A DNA stretch of 64,000 nucleotides, from the NCBI GenBank assembly GCA_964036295.1, contig OZ038471.1:11426184-11490183 (forward strand). The letters are read 5' to 3'. Below, piece by piece: positions 1-7,873 of the stretch. The translations under genes and the position numbers were made by a program. Numbering within the stretch: position 1 is the first letter of the stretch; each line of letters opens with the position of its first letter. Source of the DNA: Plumapathes pennacea (taxonomy: Eukaryota > Cnidaria > Anthozoa > Antipatharia > Myriopathidae). The notes below the pieces were generated by a model. That model was not told the DNA's origin and made no database searches. It was given only the letters and a program-made list of their open reading frames with translations.

Positions 1-488
1 CATGCTGATAGCGTTCCTAATTTTAGCAGCACGGTGGTGGTCTGAGCAGTAAAGGTCAGTCTGTGATGGTTATAACGCTGAACGCGGAAAAAGCGTTCCC
101 GTGTGAGGGTTGAAGCTCCATAATAAAAGCTTGACACTCTATGATCCTATTGACCAGTGCAAGTTGATTTGCGAGAGTGTGAAGACCTCTTCGTGAAATA
201 TGGCAAACGTGAAGGTATTTGCGTCCTACACACTGACAGCGAATGTCAAGTCGCCGTTTTATTTCGACCGCTCGAGCAGCCGTTTGAAGTCATTCAGATT
301 ATTTTCGAGCGGAGTCATCCATTTATCCAATCCCCCTTCATTTGGTAGCATTTTGAAATACTAAAGTTACAAAATGTTTGAGTCAACGTTTAAAGAGCTC
401 TTGTGTTATTGAAGGAAATACACAATTACAAATTCCAATTACCTGCGGCATTACGATATTATTAAATTGTTTTGTTTCCCTTCATCAG
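1..488. other. Upstream part of host BRICHOS-like gene; no defined exon
   Basis: This stretch precedes a signal-peptide exon. It holds a 63-codon open frame (157-348, +) beginning with GTG, without a recognisable domain. The first coding exon of the gene, which must provide the start methionine for the signal peptide, was not identified here. Confidence 0.3.
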
Positions 489-545
489 GTAGCAGTACTG
501 TTTCTCCTCACCGTTCTTATATTTCTGCAAGCTGCCTTCTGTCAG
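489..545 (+). CDS. Signal-peptide exon of a BRICHOS-like host gene
   Basis: A 57-base segment lies between a splice acceptor (tttccc-ttcatcag, ending 488) and a donor (gtgagt at 546). It encodes 19 residues in phase 0, a strongly hydrophobic run (VAVLFLLTVLIFLQAAFCQ) that looks like the core and cleavage end of a signal peptide. The start methionine is not in the exon and must come from an upstream exon. The next exon at 896 opens in the same phase, so the two fit together. I infer a secreted or type II membrane host protein. The intron 546-895 shows nothing else. Confidence 0.5.
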
Positions 546-895
546 GTGAGTGTTGACCGATGCTTTTCAATCTGATAAATTTGATTGCTAAATGTGCATT
601 AGCCTGCGTAGCAAGCGTTTCTGTGTACAAAGACTTTTTCGACTTCTGACCTCGCAAAAATTGGGGCGAGCGCAAAAAGGACCGTATGCTTTTCGTATCG
701 AGGGGAAAGGTTTTCTATGCAGGCTACAAGTGCATCCGCTGATTATTCTACAGACTTTCTGTCCATCCGACCGTACTTCATTCTACGCAGATCACAACTT
801 TAATTTGACATATTTTGCAAATGACATTTAAAAGTGTCAACGCACATGGGGTATAAGCAATTAGAGTTATGTGTCTTTCTGTTTGATATTGACAG

Positions 896-1050
896 AAACA
901 AAATGCAGAAGAATTCAAGCTCCAAATTTCCGAGAAGGAGACCAAGTTTGGGGAAACAATAGAGGTGGACACGGTCGCTCAAACTGAAGTGTTTAAAGTC
1001 CCTGCACACAATGGGAATGCGAACGTAGACGTAATGAATGACTTTAAAAG
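896..1050 (+). CDS. BRICHOS-domain-like exon, host gene interrupted downstream by the element
   Basis: The exon follows an acceptor (ttgacag, ending 895) and stops at a donor (AAAAG/gttaag at 1051). It encodes about 51 residues, including ETIEVDTVAQTEVFKVPAHN and then DVMNDFK. This resembles the start of BRICHOS domains, where an acidic strand is followed by a pattern of the V-P-x-H-N type and an NDF motif. The cysteine-bearing second half of a BRICHOS domain is not seen. The virus-like element begins 67 bp into the following intron, so either it is spliced out with the intron or it has disrupted the gene. No remaining BRICHOS exon was recognised to the right of the element. Confidence 0.55.
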
Positions 1051-1117
1051 GTTAAGAGGAGTAGGAGATTCCTGCGGGGTGAGGTTGGGGAAAGGAGGGA
1101 GGTCAGAGGATTTGGTT

Positions 1118-1545
1118 ACTACAGTAGAGGTCTCGCACGTTTCTCACCCCCATTTTTTTACCCCCATTTTTGTGGATTTTTTTGGGTTTTCTCTCGTGAG
1201 TGTAATTTATATTTCCAAAATCATTACGTCACATTTTTTTGCAATAAAAAATAAAAAATAAAAATAAAAATAAAAAAATATAATATATTAAAATAAAAAT
1301 AAAAAAATATAATATATTAAAATAAAAATATAATATATTAAAATAAAAATATAAAATTTGTAATAACATTTTTTTATGTGTTGTTCTCCTTGCCTTCAAT
1401 CACTATATCATATGCAAATTTCAACTCACAAATGATACGAACATGCTATTGCATAACCCCTGGAATGGTGTAAATTAATGAATTAATACTGAAATATTAA
1501 AAGAATGATTGAAAATTAAGTAAATTTATTAAGTAAGATGTAGAA
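1118..1545. repeat. Left terminal inverted repeat of the element
   Basis: It begins ACTACAGTAGAGGTCTCGCA and is the reverse complement of 20700-21126. Identity is high through the unique blocks around 1118-1245 and 1360-1545. Between them lies an A/T-only tandem array (about 1247-1358) built on aaaataaa and aatataatatatt units. Homology stops after tagaa at 1545. No gene is seen in it. It probably carries the ends recognised by the integrase and the replication origin for protein-primed synthesis (family knowledge, not shown here). Confidence 0.9.
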
Positions 1546-1596
1546 AATAAAGAAAGGATGAAGAAAAAATGAAATATAAAATTAAATAAAAATGTC

Positions 1597-1872
1597 TTAC
1601 CAAAATGAGTTTTTTAATTTTTGTACAATTGTAATGTGTTTTTCTTGTTCGTCTTCGAGTTTTTCTGTTTCTGAGTATAATTGGTGCAAGATACATAATT
1701 CATCATATAATTCTTGAATTTTTTTTTCTTTTTCAGCGTTACAAATTTTCAAGTCGTGAATTTCGATGTCTTTTTTGTCGATTGTTTTTTGAAGTTCATA
1801 AGTAGATTTTTTATTTGAGAGGTGATTGAAAACGTAGTCGCAAAATAATTTGATTTTTGTGTAATAGTTCAT
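1597..1872 (-). CDS. Small coiled-coil protein
   Basis: A 91-residue protein of unknown function, the last gene before the left terminal repeat. After a short N-terminal part with several aromatic residues, the middle (about residues 25-85) is a charged heptad-like stretch rich in Lys, Glu and Leu (for example EKEKKIQELYDELCILHQLY), which predicts a coiled coil. No catalytic motif or membrane segment is visible. The start ATG at 1872 is preceded on its strand by TGTAAC and an A/T run (1870-1888), the signal seen before the virion genes. This suggests late expression, unlike the neighbouring helicase gene 20 bases upstream. Confidence 0.7.
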   Translation of the reverse strand: MNYYTKIKLFCDYVFNHLSNKKSTYELQKTIDKKDIEIHDLKICNAEKEKKIQELYDELCILHQLYSETEKLEDEQEKHITIVQKLKNSFW

Positions 1873-1888
1873 ATATATTAACGTTACA
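1870..1888 (-). promoter_or_regulatory. TGTAAC-type start signal, coiled-coil gene
   Basis: On the minus strand the sequence reads TGTAACGTTAATATATATG, with the last ATG as the gene start. It matches the motif before the capsid and fibre genes. Confidence 0.55.
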
Positions 1889-1891
1889 TAT

Positions 1892-3676
1892 TTAAAAAAA
1901 GTTTAGGGTTAATTCGTCAATTTTATTTTGTTTGACTTTTTTTATTTCGATGAGTGCTTCATTTTTTGGACGTTTCGAGTATCTTACTTTAGTTTTTATG
2001 CGTTTTTTGTTGATTTTTGAGTCTATGTAAAAGTATTTATTTATTGTGTCGTCCTTTATTTTTATTTTTTCTTCTAATATCCCAATTCGTTTCTTTAATT
2101 CATCTTCTTTTTCAATTTTCACTTCGAATTTATATTCTTTCCTTTTCTTTCTGATTTGAGGATTATTGCGTTTGTTGAGAAGTCGATCGCCATATTTTTT
2201 CGAGTATTTTTCGATGTATTTTATTTCAACTTTTTCTAATTTTTTTTTGTTTTCACATGGTACGTTTACGATGAGCATTATTTTTGGTTTATCGTTTTGT
2301 TTTCCGTAAATTGCAGATTTGGGTGTTTTAAGATGCCATTTGAGTCGTTGCTTTAATGAAACGCATGTAGACCCAATGTAAAGTTTATTGTTGTTTTCGA
2401 AGGTAATTTTATATATTTTTCCCTCTCTGTAAAGCACGTTGAAGTGAGAGTTTATTAATTCTAGGTTTGGTTGTTGTCTATCGAAGTATTTTTTGTGAAG
2501 TTTGTCGATGTGAATGTATTCGAATTTTGTAGTACGAGATAGTGCAGTGTACAATTGTTTTTTGTCCATGCGATCGCAATCGTGGATGTTGTAGTGTTCA
2601 TTTATTGTTGCGCCTTGAAATTTATAAACCGTGAGACAAAAAGAAGGAATGAAACATTGTGAAAACGTTTTGGAGTCGTATGAAACGTTGTTGACGATGA
2701 AAGCGTTGTTTTTAATGCTTTGAATTTTAAATTCCATGGTGTTAAAAATATTGTCTTCTTTGATGTTTGTTGTTGCTATTACAGGCATATTTTCACAAAC
2801 TTTGTATGTTTCTGAGGCACTGTTATATGTAAACTTCACTTCAACATAATCTTTATCTTTTACAAATCTCTCACAACATTCAGAATTGATTTTAATTCTT
2901 GTTTTGTTGAGGTAGCAAATGTTACGAAAAGAATCGGTGATTTGTGGCAACTTTGAATTGACGCGTCCAGTTTTTAAAAATTCATTTAACATTTCGTGCG
3001 TTTGTTTGTCGTATCTAGAAGATTTCTCAATATATTGAAGTGTTTTAATTTCGGGGCACATTTCACGAATCGATGGAGATTGTTCATAGTTGTAGAAAAT
3101 TGCAGAGTTGCCTTCGACGGGTTGACATTGATTAAGGTCGCCAAATAAGTACACTGTTGTGTTGAATTTCGAAAAGGCTTCGTATATTTTTGTCATCCAT
3201 ATGTTGGGTATCATAGAAAATTCGTCGATAAATATTACTTTGTTTTTTAGGCTTTCTATGCCTCGCTCATGATAATCGCAAAAATACGAATCGAATGTAT
3301 GGCAGATTTTATTGACAGAGGCATCGTCCATTGATTTACGAAGAGTTTTTTTCATGTTTTCAACAGCTTTGTTAGTAAAGGAGAATATTAACGAGTTGTT
3401 TTCAATTGCCATTTTGCATAGTTTTGTTGTTTTGCCACACCCTGCAGAGCCATTGTAGATGCAACCACCCCCCGGTTTGATTTTATAATCGTTTATGTCG
3501 AGGTTTTCGCGAAGACGTTTTTCAAAATACGCTAATGTAGAATCGGTTTCGTATGCGTATCCAATTTTTTTTGTTTCAAATTTTACGTGCTTTTTCGATG
3601 GGAAACGAGTTTTGGGAAATTCTATGTAATCCCATCTGTGTTCACAGAATGTAAAATTGATTGATCTCCATGACAT
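1892..3676 (-). CDS. SF1 helicase with C-terminal GIY-YIG nuclease domain
   Basis: This 594-residue frame has an SF1 helicase core: Walker A GSAGCGKTT (76-84), Walker B VIFIDEF (147-153), motif III GDLNQCQPV (179-187), motif V TVYKFQGAT (349-357) and motif VI YTALSR (376-381). It resembles Pif1/RecD/Dda-type 5'-3' helicases. A GIY-YIG endonuclease domain follows, with IYKI (421-424), YIGST (433-437), Arg444 and a downstream Glu around 484, then a lysine-rich tail with coiled-coil character. The first ~65 residues have no helicase motif and begin where the polymerase reading stops. The gene overlaps the polymerase frame by 55 bases in another frame, so the product may be made as a polymerase-helicase fusion. 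It probably unwinds DNA during element replication. The nuclease role is unknown. Confidence 0.88.
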   Translation of the reverse strand: MSWRSINFTFCEHRWDYIEFPKTRFPSKKHVKFETKKIGYAYETDSTLAYFEKRLRENLDINDYKIKPGGGCIYNGSAGCGKTTKLCKMAIENNSLIFSFTNKAVENMKKTLRKSMDDASVNKICHTFDSYFCDYHERGIESLKNKVIFIDEFSMIPNIWMTKIYEAFSKFNTTVYLFGDLNQCQPVEGNSAIFYNYEQSPSIREMCPEIKTLQYIEKSSRYDKQTHEMLNEFLKTGRVNSKLPQITDSFRNICYLNKTRIKINSECCERFVKDKDYVEVKFTYNSASETYKVCENMPVIATTNIKEDNIFNTMEFKIQSIKNNAFIVNNVSYDSKTFSQCFIPSFCLTVYKFQGATINEHYNIHDCDRMDKKQLYTALSRTTKFEYIHIDKLHKKYFDRQQPNLELINSHFNVLYREGKIYKITFENNNKLYIGSTCVSLKQRLKWHLKTPKSAIYGKQNDKPKIMLIVNVPCENKKKLEKVEIKYIEKYSKKYGDRLLNKRNNPQIRKKRKEYKFEVKIEKEDELKKRIGILEEKIKIKDDTINKYFYIDSKINKKRIKTKVRYSKRPKNEALIEIKKVKQNKIDELTLNFF

Positions 3677-5985
3677 TCATTTATAAGGCAAAGACACATT
3701 AACACGCTTTGAGACACGACGAAACGATTGATACTTGTATGGTCAGAAGATAACCTTTCACAAAGTTGCTCTTTTACCAAGTAAGTGTCGTTGAAATTGT
3801 TGATTGATATTTTTTTGTTTTCGTTTATTCCTGATGTCCAACAACACATTGCACATTCATAGTCGTTTGTGATGAAGCCCTGATTTTTTTTGTTATATTT
3901 ACGTCCCAAACTTCCGATGAAAGAATTTGCTAACATTTTTGCTTGCTTTTCTTCAAAGTTGTTGAATATGTATTCGAAATAGTCTTTGAAAGTATCTGGT
4001 TTTAACGCACGATTGGTAGTGATTTTATGTTTGATATTTGACAATGGCATGTTGAACTTTTCGACGAGATATGAAACAAGATGTGAAGAATAGAACCCGC
4101 ATTCGATCGGAATTTTTTGTTTGCCGATTTTAATATTTATTTCGTCAATGTAAAATTCTCCAACTTTTTTCAGTTCGTGTCTTTCTCCATTGAATTTTTC
4201 AACGACGTCGTGAATGCTGTAAATTGGTATTGGATATTGATTTTTTAACAATGTAGCCGGAAAACATTTTGATATATCGATGCTCGTGGGCTCTCTTTCT
4301 TGCAATAATTTTAAATCCTTTGTGCACCATTGTAATGCTTTTGGGTAGAAATCGTCGAGCATTTTTCGAGTAGTTTGATTGTAGTTTGATTTTTGAAGGT
4401 TGCCGCAAATTTGTTCGAAAACGGAAGTTGAAATCGACGTGAAAGTTTGGTTACTCCACACGAATGAATCCGTTTTATATTTTTCAAATAATCCATTACA
4501 TATTTCTTTTCTTTTTTCGTATTCATTGTTTAACACGACCATGTTGTTGTCATGGGTGAGGAATCCGTCTAAAATGCCATTATTGTTCCAGTGGATGTAC
4601 TCTACGTAGTGATTATTTTCTTTCATGTATAAACACATGGCCTCCGAAACTTTAATGTCTGGAGGAAGGATAATGACGTGGTCCTTTACGTTGCAAGTTG
4701 TCAAGTCATTGACATTTACGATTTTGATAATCTTTTCGTGTCTTTGAGACCATTTTAGTTCTATCATATGATGCAATAAGTTTTTTGTATTGTTACATGC
4801 TGCTGTTAATTTTAGCTTTTCGTTTGTGATTGAATACAAATGATGATCTTTGACCATAAAAGTTAAAATAATTCGAGGACGATCACATGTTTTTGAGACG
4901 AATTTCTTATATCGTGGATCAAATGCATGAATTGAAATATAATCTTTGTGGCACCTTTCAATCCAATTAATTAACTCAAAAGTTGAGGTACCAGATTTAT
5001 AATCCACCACGAACTCAAGAATTTCACTTTTTAATTTTTCATAATCGTAAGACTTGAATCCTATTTTACCTCGTATTTGGTCCCACACATAATCGATCAC
5101 ACACGAGTTTTCTTCCTTTTGATTGATGGGACGATTTATTTTGCCAAGTACATAATTTTCGTATCTTACGCCTTTCATTTTATGCTTGATTATATGTTTG
5201 GGATTGGTGAATACAACACTTGCGCTCGTTTCTATTATATGCTCACCACTTAACATATTTAAATTTCCATCAGTCAAAAGTGTGTACATGAGCCATTTGT
5301 AGTGATCAACATTGTGGATGAATTCTGTTTCAAAGTGACGTTCGACTTCTGTGACGAATAAATTGATGTCGTTTTTTAAGCGCGAAGTTATTGAAACGCT
5401 AACATTTGAAGTTTGAAAATTTTGCGTGCGTTCTTCAAATAATTCTATAAAAGACCTTTTACTTCTTTTGGGGTCGCGACTAAGCCGCATTTCTTCTCTT
5501 CTAAATTTGTTTAACGAGACGGCCTTGAATGGAATTTTTAAAACGTTTTGTTGAGGTGCAAGGGTTGTTTCTCTGTATTTTGAGATGGTTTGACTTTCTC
5601 TTTTTTTTTCTTGCGACGCCTCGTTTTTTAATTTTTCAATCACGTTTTTCATTTCGGAAATCACTTTTTCACTTCTCGAACCCTTCTTCAATCCCCTTTT
5701 CAATCCTCTTTTCAATTCATCGATATCTCTCGATTGTTTCTCAATAATTTTTAATAATTCTCGCTTACTCAAATTTGCCATATTTATCCTTTCGTCTTTT
5801 TGACTATCCGTCTTAGACATAATATTTTCTATAAACGTTTTTTCTTTAAGCCATTTACGATTTTTCTTTTCATCCCTCAAAAAGTCGTGTCTCAAATTAT
5901 CCATTCTCGACGTCATGTTTACTATACGATTTTTTTCTTTAAGCCATTTATTGTTTTTCAAATCGACGCGCCTATTTTTACTCAT
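3622..5985 (-). CDS. Family B DNA polymerase (protein-primed type), C-terminally cut by a frame change
   Basis: The 787-residue frame is the replicative polymerase. The N-terminus is charged and coiled-coil-like, with KWLKEK repeated at 13 and 44. Around 295 is CVIDYVWDQ, a conserved block in Polinton and adintovirus polymerases. Motif A appears as SIDISKCFPATLL near 567, motif B as ANSFIGSLGRKY near 688, and a motif C-like NTDG near 783, only a few residues before the TAG stop. No clear 3'-5' exonuclease DxE motif was found. The thumb region expected after motif C is not in this frame. The overlapping helicase frame continues one base out of register, so the break is a mutation, an assembly error or a programmed shift. 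The start ATG at 5985 follows a long A/T-rich leader. Confidence 0.9.
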   Translation of the reverse strand: MSKNRRVDLKNNKWLKEKNRIVNMTSRMDNLRHDFLRDEKKNRKWLKEKTFIENIMSKTDSQKDERINMANLSKRELLKIIEKQSRDIDELKRGLKRGLKKGSRSEKVISEMKNVIEKLKNEASQEKKRESQTISKYRETTLAPQQNVLKIPFKAVSLNKFRREEMRLSRDPKRSKRSFIELFEERTQNFQTSNVSVSITSRLKNDINLFVTEVERHFETEFIHNVDHYKWLMYTLLTDGNLNMLSGEHIIETSASVVFTNPKHIIKHKMKGVRYENYVLGKINRPINQKEENSCVIDYVWDQIRGKIGFKSYDYEKLKSEILEFVVDYKSGTSTFELINWIERCHKDYISIHAFDPRYKKFVSKTCDRPRIILTFMVKDHHLYSITNEKLKLTAACNNTKNLLHHMIELKWSQRHEKIIKIVNVNDLTTCNVKDHVIILPPDIKVSEAMCLYMKENNHYVEYIHWNNNGILDGFLTHDNNMVVLNNEYEKRKEICNGLFEKYKTDSFVWSNQTFTSISTSVFEQICGNLQKSNYNQTTRKMLDDFYPKALQWCTKDLKLLQEREPTSIDISKCFPATLLKNQYPIPIYSIHDVVEKFNGERHELKKVGEFYIDEINIKIGKQKIPIECGFYSSHLVSYLVEKFNMPLSNIKHKITTNRALKPDTFKDYFEYIFNNFEEKQAKMLANSFIGSLGRKYNKKNQGFITNDYECAMCCWTSGINENKKISINNFNDTYLVKEQLCERLSSDHTSINRFVVSQSVLMCLCLINECHGDQSILHSVNTDGIT

Positions 5986-6028
5986 TTATTATATAACTAT
6001 ATTATATAAAAAATATTTTACTATAGAC
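5986..6028 (-). promoter_or_regulatory. A/T-rich upstream region of the polymerase gene
   Basis: Directly upstream of the polymerase ATG the minus strand is almost pure A/T with repeated TATATAA and CTATAGTA elements. It lacks the TGTAAC motif of the virion genes, so it may be an early-type promoter (inference). Confidence 0.35.
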
Positions 6029-6064
6029 GCGATTTATAAGTGTAGAAATAAAAAATTTCGAAAA

Positions 6065-6466
6065 TTATTGAAGTTGCAATTTAAATTTACAGTTGGGGCA
6101 TTTTATAATTAATCTATTTTTTTTCATGATTTCGTGAATTTTTTCATGTAAAAGGTAAGCCCCCCATTCATGTAGCTTTTTATTCTTTTTGTTCTCGTAA
6201 ATTCGTTTTTTATCAATGTTTATGGCCCCATGAATACTTAAAATGTAAGAAATGCATGCGCGGCTATGATCGTTAGTTTTCGTATGAGATGTCAAAGCAC
6301 TATACTTCATATCTTTATTGCAAAATTTACAAGTTACAATTGTTTTTGACATATACTCATTTCTCTGCCGTCGTCGTACGATTTTTCTCTCTTCATCGTT
6401 TTCATAAATTGGTTTTCTTCCTCTTTTCCCCCCTATGTTTTGATCACAATTATTCTCATGATTCAT
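6065..6466 (-). CDS. Zinc-finger protein 1 (C2H2-like), paralogue of the next gene
   Basis: A 133-residue basic protein. Its N-terminus has a GRKPIYENDEER block followed by an arginine-rich helix. Next comes a CKFCNKDM...H...H finger (Cys-x2-Cys and two His about residues 47-67), then a region with KKNKKLHEWGAYLLHEK and a final CPNCKFKLQLQ, which adds a second Cys-x2-Cys pair at the C-terminus. The neighbouring gene at 6515-6796 shares the RxPxIYxxDEER block and a similar finger, so the two are tandem duplicates. A nucleic-acid-binding regulatory role in early infection is plausible but unproven. The upstream region carries a TATAGTA run. Confidence 0.65.
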   Translation of the reverse strand: MNHENNCDQNIGGKRGRKPIYENDEERKIVRRRQRNEYMSKTIVTCKFCNKDMKYSALTSHTKTNDHSRACISYILSIHGAINIDKKRIYENKKNKKLHEWGAYLLHEKIHEIMKKNRLIIKCPNCKFKLQLQ

Positions 6467-6467
6467 T

Positions 6468-6489
6468 TATACTATACTATACTATTATT
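6468..6489 (-). promoter_or_regulatory. TATAGTA run before zinc-finger gene 1
   Basis: On the minus strand the sequence is AATAGTATAGTATAGTATAA immediately before the ATG at 6466. A related TATAGTAATAGTATAAT run precedes the paralogous gene. It is a candidate early promoter. Confidence 0.4.
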
Positions 6490-6514
6490 TTTTTAAGTGA
6501 ATTTGCAAACGCAT

Positions 6515-6796
6515 TTAATATTTAATATTTTTCCTTACGTCACTTATCGCCTTTTTAAGAGAAACAAGCTCTTCTTGATCGTAATGGCCACTTTTGCTCA
6601 TTTCCACAAGGGTGTTAATAATAACCATTGAATTTTTTTCATGTTTACGAGTTTTACAATGATTGTGTTTTTGATTTAGCGGAAACTCGTTGCCACAAAT
6701 GTGACATATCCACCTCGTTTCCATCATATATCGTTTCTTACAATTTCTTATTCTTCTATGTCTTTCTTCATCGTCATAAATTTTTGGTCTTGGCAT
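6515..6796 (-). CDS. Zinc-finger protein 2 (C2H2-like)
   Basis: A 93-residue basic protein starting MPRPKIYDDEERHRR, followed by one finger ICHICGNEFPLNQKHNHCKTRKH (Cys-x2-Cys, then His residues) at about 30-53 and a helical C-terminus. It matches the neighbouring 133-residue protein in its RPKIY-DEER block and finger, indicating gene duplication. The finger has the spacing of U1-like or plant-type C2H2 fingers rather than a tandem DNA-binding array. It probably binds nucleic acid. The ATG lies directly after a TATAGTA-type run (6797-6814). Confidence 0.65.
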   Translation of the reverse strand: MPRPKIYDDEERHRRIRNCKKRYMMETRWICHICGNEFPLNQKHNHCKTRKHEKNSMVIINTLVEMSKSGHYDQEELVSLKKAISDVRKNIKY

Positions 6797-6814
6797 ATTA
6801 TACTATTACTATAT
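6797..6814 (-). promoter_or_regulatory. TATAGTA run before zinc-finger gene 2
   Basis: The minus strand reads ATATAGTAATAGTATAAT directly before the start codon at 6796. It resembles the run before the paralogous zinc-finger gene and lacks TGTAAC. Confidence 0.4.
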
Positions 6815-6846
6815 ATTTTTAAATAATTTTGCAAACGCGTGTCTTC

Positions 6847-6919
6847 GTCTCATGGCATGAGACACGTTGTGTAAGGACTTTTAAGACGTTGTCTAGCTGG
6901 TTTTTCTCACGCCGTGAGA
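6847..6919. other. Two short hairpins around the integrase 3' end
   Basis: GTCTCATGGCATGAGAC (6847-6863) and TCTCACGCCGTGAGA (6905-6919) are near-perfect palindromes with related stems. The second overlaps the last codons of the integrase gene. They could form transcript 3'-end structures or be protein-binding sites. No function is established. Confidence 0.35.
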
Positions 6920-7873
6920 CTTTTTCAAGACGTTTTTCAAGTCGCCAAGTGGTATCCATGAATTAAAACTTTGGTCGTAGCCTTTCCATTTTACTAACGC
7001 CGTGTTGTTCTTTTTGTTTTTCCTTATGACCTTTTCAACTCTAAACACGTTTTGTTTAGTCTTTTGAAGTTCCTGTTCATAGAAAGAACCTTGTATTTCA
7101 TTGTCATTTAAATCTTTTATTTTGTAAGTAATTGGGTTTGTAAATGAGATGTCGCTAATTGTGAAAATTTCTTCAGTCCAATTAGGCTCATATCCTTTGT
7201 CGAAAGTTTTTCGTTTGTATTTAGAAATTCTAACTTTGTCGCCGATTTTGAATTTCGACTTAGAAGGCAGTGCGACTCTTGCGTTGTCGTATAAATTTGT
7301 AAAGACGATACCTTCGTTTGATTTTTTTGACGCCTCAACAGGTGTTAATTTTATGCTTGAATGGACTGTGTTGTTGTATTCATGGACAAGTTTCGGAAGC
7401 AAATTTACATATTGCGTGTTGTTCTGTGCCGTGAATTGTTTCCACATTTTGTTTTTCATTGTGCGATTCCAACGCTCTACAACTGGCGACTTTTCTTCGT
7501 TTTGAGTTGAGTATAAGGTGATGCTATGTTTTTTCAACAACTCTTTGAAGTGCTGATTGTAAAACTCTGTGCCCTTATCAGTCCACAAAAACTTTGGCTT
7601 TCTACCCTCATTTAAAATGGATTTGAATGCGGTTGTAACAGTTTCGCCTTTCTTGTTTTTAAGAGGTCGAATCCATCCATACTTTGAGAAAACGTCAATT
7701 ACCATTAAAAGGTATTTAAATCCTTTATTCCACTTGCTTAATTTTTGCATGTCGACTAAATCTGCAGCCCATATTTCGTCGGCGTAATTCACAATCACTT
7801 TTCGCTTCAAAAAATTTCGCTTGATTGGTTTATGAAGTTCATCGGCTAATCGTTGAGCCCAATCGTCACTCAA
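6893..7873 (-). CDS. Retrovirus-like (rve) integrase with chromodomain
   Basis: The 326-residue frame carries a DDE integrase core: Asp38 in WAADLVDM, Asp99 in LWTDKGTEF and Glu133 in SPVVERWN. An SH3-like segment with KIGDKVRI follows, then a C-terminal chromodomain (RVEKVIRKN...ALVKWKGYDQSFNSWIP, about 275-315). This is the standard integrase of Polintons and adintoviruses, inserting the linear DNA into host chromosomes. The chromodomain probably guides target choice. The first codon of the frame is TTG. No ATG occurs in this frame until Met42, past the first catalytic residue, and a stop lies just upstream. The TTGA at the junction overlaps the stop of the PLA2 gene, so a lost ATG (start-stop overlap) is likely. 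An N-terminal zinc-binding HHCC domain is not present. Confidence 0.93.
   Translation of the reverse strand: MSDDWAQRLADELHKPIKRNFLKRKVIVNYADEIWAADLVDMQKLSKWNKGFKYLLMVIDVFSKYGWIRPLKNKKGETVTTAFKSILNEGRKPKFLWTDKGTEFYNQHFKELLKKHSITLYSTQNEEKSPVVERWNRTMKNKMWKQFTAQNNTQYVNLLPKLVHEYNNTVHSSIKLTPVEASKKSNEGIVFTNLYDNARVALPSKSKFKIGDKVRISKYKRKTFDKGYEPNWTEEIFTISDISFTNPITYKIKDLNDNEIQGSFYEQELQKTKQNVFRVEKVIRKNKKNNTALVKWKGYDQSFNSWIPLGDLKNVLKKSHGVRKTS

Noticed and set aside
965-1261. Plus-strand open frame crossing the element boundary
   Set aside because: It begins with GTG in the BRICHOS-like exon and runs through the splice donor into the terminal repeat. The mirror frame in the right repeat (20962-21228) shares only the repeat part, so neither is a gene.
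3690-3720. Canonical -1 slippery heptamer at the polymerase-helicase overlap
   Set aside because: The closest sequence, A-ATT-TTA, does not fit the X-XXY-YYZ rule in the polymerase frame, so programmed frameshifting is not supported by sequence alone.
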